NCBI GenBank assembly: GCA_018402075.1
Contig: JAGYJP010000010.1
Span: 1 to 53,625, forward strand
Source: Candidatus Nanopelagicales bacterium
Lineage (GTDB): Bacteria > Actinomycetota > Actinomycetes > S36-B12
DNA: 53,625 bases
Direction of reading: 5' to 3'
Of this stretch, positions 1 through 6,503 are shown in pieces. A program made the position numbers and the translations under genes. The notes below the pieces were generated by a model. The model had not been told where the DNA came from, searched no databases, and was given only the letters and a program-made list of their open reading frames with translations. The stretch's first letter is position 1; every line of letters starts with the position of its first letter.

Positions 1-294
1 GCCGCGACTGGCGATTTCAACACCCTTTTGGGCTAGGGCGATCGTTTCACCGAGGGCGGCATCTGCGGCCTGTAGGCGGTTGATGGCGCTTTGCACCTGG
101 CTGATGGAGCTTTGGGTTGCTTGGGTTGCCGCACTCAGGGTTGCTGCGGTTCCCTGGCTGGCGATATCTCCAGCACCGGCGGCTTTAAGGCCACTGGAGA
201 TCCGGGCAAGTGCTGCACTGGACTTTGCCTGGTGCACCCCGAGGTTGTTATACACATTCAATGCCGTGACATTGGAATTAACTTGAAAAGCCAT
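1..294 (-). CDS. Flagellin, N-terminal part (cut by window edge)
   Basis: Flagellin is the filament subunit, exported by the flagellar type III system and polymerised outside the cell. The visible 98 codons start at the ATG at 294 and give the classic N-terminal D0/D1 helix sequence (MAFQVNSNVTALNVYNNL, then an SSAALARISSGLK stretch). It is closely related to the next flagellin upstream (395-1174), with the same start region and the same ribosome-binding hairpin, so the two look like a tandem duplication. The C-terminus lies outside the window. There is 100 bp between the two genes and no FliA-like promoter in it that I can see, so co-transcription from the upstream flagellin is likely. Confidence 0.93.
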   Translation of the reverse strand, partial: MAFQVNSNVTALNVYNNLGVHQAKSSAALARISSGLKAAGAGDIASQGTAATLSAATQATQSSISQVQSAINRLQAADAALGETIALAQKGVEIASRG

Positions 295-315
295 GATCTT
301 CCTCCTTGAAGATTA
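295..315 (-). promoter_or_regulatory. Ribosome-binding hairpin of flagellin 1
   Basis: On the minus strand the 6-bp stem ATCTTC/GAAGAT (arms 308-313 and 296-301) holds AAGGAG in its loop. This Shine-Dalgarno core is thus displayed in a hairpin that ends one base before the ATG at 294. The same structure precedes the second flagellin at 1176-1193. Confidence 0.6.
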
Positions 316-394
316 TTGAAAATCAGACCCATCCTTGGGCTGACTCATTACTGAAATTGGAACTTATAAAAGGTGAAACAAGATGAACTAGTGA

Positions 395-1174
395 TTACTG
401 GAGCAGTTTGAGCACGCTGTTCGGTAGTTGCATTGCTTGGGCGAGCATTGCTGTTGCTGCTTCGGTCATGATGTTCGCTGAGGTCAGGTTCATCATTTCT
501 AGGGCGATATCGGTGTCTTGGAATTGGCCCATGCCGGCTGCGTCATTTAAAGCCATCGAGTTGAGCACCTGCAAGGTGTTCTGCAATGAAGCTATATTGC
601 CCGCATTGTCTGCACGAGCGTTGACGGTACCGTTAATGTAGGTGGTTAAGTCAGACACCGCAGTTCCCGCTTCCGTAGCGTCAGTAATGGCCGCAATTGT
701 TGGTATTGCCGTGACTGTTGGTGGTGTCACGGTAAGAGCAGCCCCACCTACGTTGGGTGCTGCTACTGTCGTTAATGGGTCGATGCCATTAAATCGGGAA
801 TTAGCCTGAATAGATGTGAGGCCGGCTTTAATTGTTTGCGCTTGAGCGTCAACTGCACTGAAGTCAGCACCGGCAACCAAGCCTTGACTTGCCACTTGTA
901 TGCCTTTTTGGCTGAGCGATATCAGTTCACCGTAGACAGCATCAGCGGCCTGCAATTGAGTAATTGCGTACTGAACCTGATTGGCCCGACTTTGATTCGC
1001 CAACATTGACTGATTCAGAGCCGCAGCGGTTCCCTGGCTGGCAACATCGCCACCAGCGGCAGCTTTCATGCCACTGGAAATCCGGGCAAGTGCTGCACTG
1101 GACTTCACCTGATGAACCGCGAGATTGTTATATGCATTCAATGCCGAGACATTGGAATTAACTTGAAATGCCAT
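395..1174 (-). CDS. Flagellin (short form, 259 aa)
   Basis: This is the second tandem filament protein. The N-terminal D0/D1 region (about residues 1-135) begins MAFQVNSNVSALNAYNNLAV. The C-terminal helix (about 205-259) has the typical DIALEMMNLTSANIMTEAATAMLAQAMQ-type pattern ending in LKLLQ. A small Thr/Ala/Val-rich centre (about 136-200) is all that remains of the variable D2/D3 region, so this is a minimal flagellin like those of other small actinobacteria. The start is set by a strong AAGGAGG six bases before the ATG. A candidate FliA-type promoter lies upstream at 1230-1256. FliS, the flagellin chaperone, is encoded just upstream on the same strand. Confidence 0.95.
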   Translation of the reverse strand: MAFQVNSNVSALNAYNNLAVHQVKSSAALARISSGMKAAAGGDVASQGTAAALNQSMLANQSRANQVQYAITQLQAADAVYGELISLSQKGIQVASQGLVAGADFSAVDAQAQTIKAGLTSIQANSRFNGIDPLTTVAAPNVGGAALTVTPPTVTAIPTIAAITDATEAGTAVSDLTTYINGTVNARADNAGNIASLQNTLQVLNSMALNDAAGMGQFQDTDIALEMMNLTSANIMTEAATAMLAQAMQLPNSVLKLLQ

Positions 1175-1175
1175 G

Positions 1176-1193
1176 ATCTTCCTCCTTGAAGAT
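1176..1193 (-). promoter_or_regulatory. Ribosome-binding hairpin of flagellin 2
   Basis: The inverted repeat ATCTTC (minus-strand arm at 1188-1193) and GAAGAT (1176-1181) encloses AAGGAG. The stem ends one base before the ATG at 1174, and the Shine-Dalgarno core is the loop. It is identical to the element before flagellin 1. Confidence 0.6.
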
Positions 1194-1229
1194 TCATTAA
1201 CTGAGGTCCGTCCTTGGAACTCACAGGGA

Positions 1230-1256
1230 ATAACGGCAATGGCCGCTCTGAGTTAA
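1230..1256 (-). promoter_or_regulatory. Candidate FliA (sigma-28) promoter of the flagellin pair
   Basis: Read on the minus strand: TTAA (1256-1253), 15 nt, then GCCGTTAT (1237-1230). The FliA consensus is TAAA-N15-GCCGATAA, so the spacing and most of the -10 match. It lies about 55 bp upstream of the flagellin ATG, in the only sizeable gap of the cluster. The sigma factor gene at 4011-4919 would supply the matching factor. Confidence 0.5.
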
Positions 1257-1309
1257 GTAATTTGGGAAAGGAACCTAAACGGGCTGCGCGGTTGGGGTTG
1301 TTCAGGTGG

Positions 1310-1624
1310 TTATGACTGGGCGTCAATAAACCGCGGACCGCTGCCCATGCCCTTTGCGGCGTTCGCATCCAGGTACTGAAGGTGTCGCCTGACTTTTCGC
1401 CTGGTCGATTCCAGTTGGGTGAGCAACTCACTTTGTTGCTTGAGCAGTTGCCGCGCCCGGTCCACCACCTCGGGGGGCATGGGGGGAAGGTCAGCGGGGG
1501 GTGCCCAGCCTTCGGGTGATTGGGCCATGGGATCACTTGCTAGTGAACTTGCCTCTTGAAGGTCAAGTTCAATGTGGTCGAGGGTGCGCTCCCAGGCGTG
1601 AATGGCCTGATTGTTGTCAGACAT
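1310..1624 (-). CDS. Small flagellar protein, possibly FliT-like chaperone
   Basis: A 104-residue acidic to neutral protein starting at the ATG at 1624, which overlaps the end of fliS by 8 bases (ATGTCTGA). That implies translational coupling. I see no family signature. The C-terminal half (about residues 45-85) is a charged heptad-like helix (VVDRARQLLKQQSELLTQLESTRRKVRRHL), suggesting a coiled coil. FliT chaperones are small helical proteins encoded directly after fliS in many flagellar operons, so position and size suggest FliT, but sequence similarity was not tested. A longer reading from 1705 is possible but has no better start signal and would run far into fliS. Confidence 0.6.
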   Translation of the reverse strand: MSDNNQAIHAWERTLDHIELDLQEASSLASDPMAQSPEGWAPPADLPPMPPEVVDRARQLLKQQSELLTQLESTRRKVRRHLQYLDANAAKGMGSGPRFIDAQS

Positions 1625-2030
1625 CAACGACCCGCAGCGGCTGTGGAGTTGAAAGTTCACCGGCTGATCTTTCGGCCTGGGTCCAGGCATCTCGCAGGCC
1701 CACAATTATTTCCAGACTGTCTTTGATCAAAACCGGATTCTTTTCAATATTGGCAGTGATCAAACTTTGGTGGACAGATAGGTAAATGGTGCCGAGGCGG
1801 TGAGCGTGTTCCCACGCGTCGGTGTCTAGGCCGGAGAGAAGGGCCATGAGGAGTTCTTGGGCGTGAATCAAATGGGGGTGGGGGTGCTCACCGGCCTCAA
1901 GGGCGACCAATGCCCGCTCGAGGTCAAGGGTCAGGCGTTCAAAAGCCAACACCACAATTCGGGCCGGCGATGCAGTCGTGACCGCGTGGTCACGGTAACT
2001 GGCGACGGCCTGATATGGATTCTTTTGCAT
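1617..2030 (-). CDS. fliS: Flagellar export chaperone FliS
   Basis: FliS binds the C-terminal helix of flagellin in the cytoplasm and keeps it from polymerising before export. The 137-residue product is all-helical in appearance. It opens with the family pattern (N-x-Y-x-x-x-S-Y-R, here NPYQAVASYRD), continues with SPARIVVLAFERLTLDLERA, which matches the typical helix-2 region, and has a late HQSLITANIEKN segment. It begins 5 bases after the fliD stop without its own clear ribosome-binding site, so it is probably translated by reinitiation. Its clients are probably the three flagellins encoded beside it. Confidence 0.9.
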   Translation of the reverse strand: MQKNPYQAVASYRDHAVTTASPARIVVLAFERLTLDLERALVALEAGEHPHPHLIHAQELLMALLSGLDTDAWEHAHRLGTIYLSVHQSLITANIEKNPVLIKDSLEIIVGLRDAWTQAERSAGELSTPQPLRVVDV

Positions 2031-2035
2031 ATAAA

Positions 2036-3103
2036 TCAGTTTTTGGTCAATGCATCAACGAAAACATCAAGTGAGGTTTGCAGGAAACTTTGCTTGGATT
2101 GGAGCGCCTGAATCTTGGCATTGAGCTCTGAATAAAAAATTGTGAGTGAATCCTCGCGTTGCGCTAACGCAGCGTTCATGTCGGTGATCTGTTGGGTGAG
2201 ATCTGACACGCGGGTCTGACGCGAGGACACCTCGCGGGACAACGCCCCGGTGACCGATATCGCCGATGTCGCGACCGATTCGACGCGGGCCGCGAAGGCA
2301 GCGACCTGACCGATAATGTCATAAGAAAACGGGGTCGACTCTCGACTGTCATAAGCATCACTGAACGTGGCTTGATCAAAAGTAAACGACCCGACCAGGG
2401 TCAATTGAATCCCCGCGTTAGACAAGGAAGCGAGCGTGTTTGAGTCAAATGTTGTGCTGAGCAAATCTTGGGAGACCTGCCGGGGGGTGTAATCGGTTTC
2501 CAACGGACCGTTAGCTGAAGTCTGAACCTTGATCAAGTTGAGCGTGTTATTCAATGCTGTGACGAGGTTTTGAGCGGCAGTGACCATGGTGGCCGATGTC
2601 GATGAACTAGGCACCTGCGGCGCTAGGGTTACCGTTCCCGCCGTGGTACCGGACACCGTGATGGTCAACCCGGGGAAATCAGCCAGATTGGAAAAGGTAT
2701 TCGAGTCCGAGGTTTGAGTCACCGTCGAACCATTTTTGGTGTACTCGAGCGTCGCGGTTGTTGACCCGGTTCCTGCATCCACAATCGAGGTCACGGTGAA
2801 CGGGTAAGGTGAATTACCGGCAACAGCCCCTGCAGTGGAAAACGCTGAAACTTTGCCAGCATCAGCGCCGTCGGCAAAAGTGACCGTGGTGCTGGCGGGG
2901 ACCCATCTGGCTGAACTGGTAATCGCTTCAGCGGCGGATGCCACCGCCGCCATGCTGGTGTTAAGTTCTTGGTAGGCCGCAATTTGCAGATCCTGGGCGG
3001 ACTTTTGCTCCACGAGTCGGTTACTGCGCATGGATTCAACAGCCATGATGTTAGACACAATGGCTTGCACGTCGATCAAGTTCATGGACGATATTCCGAC
3101 CAC
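2036..3103 (-). CDS. fliD: Flagellar filament cap protein FliD
   Basis: FliD (HAP2) forms the cap at the filament tip and guides flagellin insertion. The start is a GTG at 3103 preceded by GGAGGTG. The N-terminus (GISSMNLIDVQAIVSNIMAVESMRSNRLVEQK, read in parts) is the typical FliD_N helix region. The C-terminal region contains the family's SFTFDQATFSDAY-like segment and a terminal coiled coil (about residues 290-345). At 355 residues it is shorter than most FliD proteins, mainly through a reduced Ser/Thr-rich middle, in keeping with the short flagellins. It lies between flagellin 3 and fliS on the same strand. Confidence 0.9.
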   Translation of the reverse strand: MVGISSMNLIDVQAIVSNIMAVESMRSNRLVEQKSAQDLQIAAYQELNTSMAAVASAAEAITSSARWVPASTTVTFADGADAGKVSAFSTAGAVAGNSPYPFTVTSIVDAGTGSTTATLEYTKNGSTVTQTSDSNTFSNLADFPGLTITVSGTTAGTVTLAPQVPSSSTSATMVTAAQNLVTALNNTLNLIKVQTSANGPLETDYTPRQVSQDLLSTTFDSNTLASLSNAGIQLTLVGSFTFDQATFSDAYDSRESTPFSYDIIGQVAAFAARVESVATSAISVTGALSREVSSRQTRVSDLTQQITDMNAALAQREDSLTIFYSELNAKIQALQSKQSFLQTSLDVFVDALTKN

Positions 3104-3167
3104 AACACACCTCCACCTACCTAATCGGCACCACTTGGCTTTCTAGCAGGCGATTGGATAATCGGAT

Positions 3168-3938
3168 TTACAGCAGTTTGAACACCGCATTAGACATCTG
3201 CATGGCCTGAGCCTGCAGGGCCGCTGCGGGGTCCGCCATGATGTTAGTCGAGGTCAAGTTCATCATTTCTTTGACCACACTCACGTCCAGAGCCTGACCG
3301 ATTGCCGCTTGCTGATTGGCGATCGTGGACTCGAGAACCTGAAGCGAGTTCTGCAGCGAAATCAGATTGCCCGCATTTGCTGAGCGGGAACTCGTGATTG
3401 CAGCGGCGGCTGCCTGGAACTCGGCAATACTGCCGGGCTGGACCGGGATACCGGAGTTCACCGAAGCAATTGGATCGGGGGTCACGGTGATGCTGGCACC
3501 GGTGGAGTTCACCGCGGCCGTCACCGGATTGCCAAGAACGGGAACGCCCCCGAAGGTGGTGTTGGCACCAATGGAGTCGATTCCTGACTGCACAGCCAAA
3601 AGCTGGGTGTCAATGGCCGCGGTATCACCCCCTGCCGTGAGGCGATCGGTCGCCAGAGCCACACCCTGTTGGGCCAGGGTGACGCCCTTGGCGTAGGCGG
3701 CATCTGCGGTCTGAAGGACATTCACCGCGTTTTGCGTGCTGGTAATCGCAGTTTGAGTGGCCGCCAGTGAGGAGACCAGACCCGCGGGCGGGTTGGTCGG
3801 GGCGACCTGGGCAACATTGGCAGACTTGACATCCCCTGAGATCTTGGCCAGCGCACTGGTGGCATTGGCCTGCAACAGGGCGATATCCGGCCTGGTGTTA
3901 ACCGCATTTGCGCCCACCGGGGCGATTTCAAATGACAT
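3168..3938 (-). CDS. Divergent flagellin-family protein (256 aa)
   Basis: The C-terminus (KEMMNLTSTNIMADPAAAL then QAQAMQMSNAVFKLL) is clearly that of a flagellin and close to the two tandem flagellins. The middle (LQTADAAYAKGVTLAQQGVALATDR) also follows flagellin. The N-terminus does not: it starts MSFEIAPVGANAVNTRPDIALLQ and lacks the usual N-terminal D0 pattern. The ATG at 3938 has AAGAGGT upstream. It overlaps by 11 bases a short ORF that links it to the sigma gene. It could be a minor filament protein, a hook-filament junction protein of the FlgL/FlgK kind, or a decoy bound by FliS. I favour a minor flagellin. Confidence 0.8.
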   Translation of the reverse strand: MSFEIAPVGANAVNTRPDIALLQANATSALAKISGDVKSANVAQVAPTNPPAGLVSSLAATQTAITSTQNAVNVLQTADAAYAKGVTLAQQGVALATDRLTAGGDTAAIDTQLLAVQSGIDSIGANTTFGGVPVLGNPVTAAVNSTGASITVTPDPIASVNSGIPVQPGSIAEFQAAAAAITSSRSANAGNLISLQNSLQVLESTIANQQAAIGQALDVSVVKEMMNLTSTNIMADPAAALQAQAMQMSNAVFKLL

Positions 3939-4014
3939 GAGATACCTCTTCTACGTTGATGCTGATTGCGTTAACGGTGTTCGTGTTGATTGTGGTGTTG
4001 ATTGTGGTGTTCAT
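3928..4014 (-). CDS. Possible 28-aa coupling ORF between sigma factor and flagellin 3
   Basis: The ATG at 4014 overlaps the sigma-factor stop as ATGA. The stop TGA at 3930-3928 lies inside flagellin 3, giving an 11-base overlap with its start. The predicted peptide is rich in Asn, Thr and Ile (MNTTINTTINTNTVN...) because of a 12-bp tandem repeat. There is no homology I can name. It may be a genuine small protein, but it could equally be a translational bridge that carries ribosomes from the sigma gene to the flagellin start. Confidence 0.4.
   Translation of the reverse strand: MNTTINTTINTNTVNAISINVEEVSHVI
3983..4010. repeat. Short tandem repeat, unit GTTGATTGTGGT
   Basis: Two perfect 12-bp units sit side by side with a degenerate third copy next to them, in the 72-bp space between the sigma stop and the flagellin 3 start. 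On the coding strand they read as repeated Asn-Thr-Thr-Ile codons. Confidence 0.75.
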
Positions 4015-4919
4015 GACGCCACTCCGGCGGTGCTTGGTTGACGCACTCGGTCGGCGGCAGCTTTCTTTTCTTCGGTTAGGCGCTGGTCCAAGCCCAGCAA
4101 GCGATGCTCGGCAACGGATGCGAAGTAGGCGGACCTGCGCCGGTCCACCGCCCCGCCGGGTCTCGTTGATGCGGGAACCTGCTCGGGGGCAAGGTGGGCG
4201 TTCATGCCGTCGCGCAAGAGAACGAGGGCTTCAGCGCGCAACTGGGAAACCCTGGACTCGGTCACCCCGAGGTCCTCGGCAATGTCTGCCATGGCATGGC
4301 CCTGCAGGAAGTAGCGGGTGATCACGGTGCCGAGGCGGTCGGGAAGTGCCGAAACTGCTGCTCGGAGGTAGGTCTGAAACTCGGTATCCAGAATATGTTC
4401 CTCGGGACCGAGGGACTCGGCGTCCACAAAATCTGTTGCCTGACTTGAGCCTGAGGCCGGGTCAGCGTCGAGGGAGAGAACACTCCCGCGGGTGAGGGAG
4501 GCATCCAGGGTGCGGAGCTCTTCAATACTCACACCCATGTATTCGGCGATCTCGGTGCTTTTCGGAGCCGAGCCCAAGGTGGCGATCAAGTGGTCCACCG
4601 CTTCTTCGCGGGCCCGACCAGCCTGACGGACAGAGCGGGTGGCCCAGTCCTTGCGCCGGAGATCGTCCATGATTGCCCCTCGAATTCGCAGGGCGGCGAA
4701 GTGACGAAATGGCACCCCGCGGTCCTCGGAAAATGAATGGGCGGCCTGGACCAGGCCCTCGAGGCCGGCCGACCGAAGGTCGTCACGATCGATGTAGGTG
4801 GGAAGTTTCATGGCGAGGCCGCTGACTACATATCCGACCAAGGCAAGGTTGCTGGTGACCAGCAGCTGCCCCTCTGGCGAGAGAGTCCGCTTTCCTCCTG
4901 AGGAATTCGTGTCAAGCAT
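4011..4919 (-). CDS. RNA polymerase sigma factor, FliA/WhiG (sigma-28) type
   Basis: An alternative sigma factor of the flagellar/sporulation FliA-WhiG group, 302 residues from the ATG at 4919. That start has AGGAG at a good distance; the GTG 24 bases further upstream has none. Region 2 is clear (about residues 25-105: LALVGYVVSGLAMKLP, DRDDLRSAGLEGLVQAAHSF, FRHFAALRIRGAIMDDLRRKDW). Region 3 follows (about 110-150) and region 4 (about 185-240) ends in an HTH (MADIAEDLGVTESRVSQLRAEAL). A 55-residue basic C-terminal extension is unusual. It is first in the filament cluster and probably directs transcription of the flagellins, for which a candidate promoter exists at 1230-1256. Confidence 0.93.
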   Translation of the reverse strand: MLDTNSSGGKRTLSPEGQLLVTSNLALVGYVVSGLAMKLPTYIDRDDLRSAGLEGLVQAAHSFSEDRGVPFRHFAALRIRGAIMDDLRRKDWATRSVRQAGRAREEAVDHLIATLGSAPKSTEIAEYMGVSIEELRTLDASLTRGSVLSLDADPASGSSQATDFVDAESLGPEEHILDTEFQTYLRAAVSALPDRLGTVITRYFLQGHAMADIAEDLGVTESRVSQLRAEALVLLRDGMNAHLAPEQVPASTRPGGAVDRRRSAYFASVAEHRLLGLDQRLTEEKKAAADRVRQPSTAGVAS

Positions 4920-4950
4920 TTTGGCTCCTATGTGCCCCGGCACCGAAGTG

Positions 4951-4962
4951 CTAGCGCGCTAG
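4951..4962. promoter_or_regulatory. 12-bp palindrome upstream of the sigma gene
   Basis: CTAGCGCGCTAG is a perfect palindrome 31 bp upstream of the sigma-factor ATG. Its size and place would suit a dimeric repressor or activator of the flagellar cluster. No regulator can be named from sequence. Confidence 0.45.
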
Positions 4963-5043
4963 TGAAGTGAGCTTCCATGCCCGGGTGCACCGGATGGTGT
5001 TCCCTTTAAACTTTTGAATCGAAATCCTTTTCGACACTGAGTG

Positions 5044-5087
5044 ATGTCCGGTCATTAATGTCAGATCATGTCTGTTTATGTCCGATC
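5044..5087. repeat. Four phased ATGTC boxes
   Basis: ATGTCCGGTC (5044), ATGTCAGATC (5058), ATGTCTGTTT (5068) and ATGTCCGATC (5078) are spaced 14, 10 and 10 bp apart, so the last three fall on the same face of the helix. They have the look of tandem half-sites for a cooperative transcription factor. The divergent LuxR-type response regulator is the obvious candidate. Confidence 0.6.
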
Positions 5088-5142
5088 AACACCCGAGAGA
5101 AAGTAAGCCGTATGTGGTGCAAGGGTGTCAATATCGCAAATT

Positions 5143-5184
5143 AATATTCGGCAAAAAATATTCGGTTTTTACACTATTCGAATA
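5143..5184. repeat. AATATTCGG direct repeats and TATTCGAATA palindrome
   Basis: AATATTCGG occurs at 5143-5151 and again at 5157-5165 (14-bp period). The related perfect palindrome TATTCGAATA follows at 5175-5184. All share an ATTCG core in an AT-rich block, consistent with a second protein-binding cluster or a promoter region. Confidence 0.5.
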
Positions 5185-5398
5185 CTATTTTTGAAGAACT
5201 GGGGCAAAATGTCCTAAGGAACTTCACACGAGTGCCAATAGATAACTGCTGGGTGACCTTCGAAATTGCATGTTCACCAGAATTAACCGCCCAGTAAGTG
5301 AATTGAACTTGGTGCCCGGTCCGTCAGGGGCAACATGCTTGTCCTCGGCGGGTGAAAATTCTTAAATCGCAACTCTAAAAGCCGACTTCGGGAGATTT

Positions 5399-6046
5399 AT
5401 GGGCAAGAAATTCCAGGTGCGGGTGTTGTTGGCCGAAGACGAGCCATTCACCCTGGCTCTTTTGAGTGATGCACTTGCTTCCGCAAACTTTGAAGTCAGT
5501 GCCGTATCCACGGTGTCCGAGGCAATCTCCACGATCGAATCATTTTCACCCAATGTGGTGGTGACTGACCTGAATTTCGGTCCTGGAGCTCCATCCGGTG
5601 CCGACCTTCTCGCCCACATCGATGCACATTGTCCGTGGATCGGAAAAGTGGTCTTGACTTCGCACGGTTCTGCTTCATTGGCATTACCCATTGGCAGTAA
5701 ATTGGCCAGCGGGGTTACCTATTTGGTGAAAACCCAACTTAGTTCAATCTCTACTTTGGTGGCCGCAGTTAACGAATCGATTACTAAGTCCGCCGGAACA
5801 ACGCCCAAACAAGCAACCGCCGGGGATCAAATTTTGATCAGCAAAGCACAAGGCGAAATTCTGTTGTTGATCGCCGAGGGGTACACAAATGCCGCGATTG
5901 CCAAGAAGCGAGGGACATCTGTCCGCGCGACAGAGGCGTTGGTCCAACGGACGTTCACGACCTTGGGCTTGGGAAATGATGTCGATTTCAATCCGAGAAC
6001 CAGAGCTGCGCGAATGTGGCAGCAGGGGAAAATTGTGGTGAAGTGA
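5399..6046 (+). CDS. Two-component response regulator, NarL/LuxR type
   Basis: A 215-residue cytoplasmic DNA-binding regulator. The receiver domain (about residues 6-125) has the acidic pair E13/D14, the expected phospho-acceptor D57 in VVVTDLNFG, the switch residue T87 and the conserved K111. A linker is followed by a LuxR-like HTH (about 145-210: ISKAQGEILLLIAEGYTNAAIAKKRGTS). The HTH is somewhat divergent from the canonical GLS..E.EVL pattern. The ATG has GGGAG upstream. It is transcribed away from the flagellar cluster across a repeat-rich spacer, so I infer a role in motility control. No histidine kinase lies in the window. Confidence 0.88.
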   Translation: MGKKFQVRVLLAEDEPFTLALLSDALASANFEVSAVSTVSEAISTIESFSPNVVVTDLNFGPGAPSGADLLAHIDAHCPWIGKVVLTSHGSASLALPIGSKLASGVTYLVKTQLSSISTLVAAVNESITKSAGTTPKQATAGDQILISKAQGEILLLIAEGYTNAAIAKKRGTSVRATEALVQRTFTTLGLGNDVDFNPRTRAARMWQQGKIVVK

Positions 6047-6104
6047 GGAACGCTCCCCTGCAACAACAACGCCGAACCGCAAGCGCTTAGGGAGTAAGTC
6101 ACGC

Positions 6105-6110
6105 TAACCT
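6105..6110 (+). promoter_or_regulatory. -10 element TAACCT of a leaderless gene
   Basis: TAACCT followed by 6 nt and the GTG at 6117. The geometry matches leaderless actinobacterial promoters, and there is no Shine-Dalgarno sequence. Confidence 0.6.
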
Positions 6111-6116
6111 CGGGGT

Positions 6117-6503
6117 GTGGATCAACTCAATGTGCACGGCGAGGCCCTTGAAATCTGTAGCGTGGAACCCCTTACCGGTTTTTATCGTGATGGCTACTGC
6201 AATACCGGTGCAGATGACTTTGGATCGCACACCGTGTGCACCGTGGTGACGGCAGAGTTCTTGGAACACCAACGGTCGGTGGGAAATGACCTGTCAACGC
6301 CGCTCCCGCAATTTGATTTCCCTGGCCTCAAACCTGGGGATCGCTGGGGAGTCTGCGCGGGGCGCTGGCTGCAGGCGTATCAAGATGGTGTGAAAGCGCC
6401 AGTGGTGCTCGCGGCCACGAATGAAGCCGCCCTAGAAGCGGTCCCGCTTGCGGCCCTGGAGGAATGCGCTGCTGATGTTCCGGATGATTTGTCAGGTCTT
6501 TAG
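6117..6503 (+). CDS. DUF2237 family protein
   Basis: A 128-residue soluble protein that fits DUF2237: N-terminal PLTGFYRDGYCNTGADDFGSHTVC, and the central GDRWGVCAGRWLQAYQDG and C-terminal APVVLAATNEAAL blocks typical of the family. Three conserved cysteines (in GYC, TVC and GVC) might be functional. The family's function is unknown to me. The GTG start is supported by a TAACCT -10 six bases upstream. Its stop abuts the stop of the convergent IPT protein gene with no intervening base. Confidence 0.85.
   Translation: MDQLNVHGEALEICSVEPLTGFYRDGYCNTGADDFGSHTVCTVVTAEFLEHQRSVGNDLSTPLPQFDFPGLKPGDRWGVCAGRWLQAYQDGVKAPVVLAATNEAALEAVPLAALEECAADVPDDLSGL

Larger units (their letters stand above)
4920..5398. 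other. Divergent intergenic region between sigma factor and response regulator
   Basis: A 479-bp non-coding stretch with no convincing ORF. It holds the CTAGCGCGCTAG palindrome near the sigma gene, four ATGTC boxes at 5044-5082, and an AT-rich block (5130-5200) with repeated ATTCGG motifs and the palindrome TATTCGAATA. I see nothing specific between about 5200 and 5380. A GGGAG ribosome-binding site precedes the response-regulator ATG at 5399. The arrangement suggests a shared control region for the two divergent transcripts. Confidence 0.7.

Noticed and set aside
4920..4943. Longer start (GTG at 4943) for the sigma factor
   Set aside because: No ribosome-binding sequence, whereas the ATG at 4919 has AGGAG at the proper distance.
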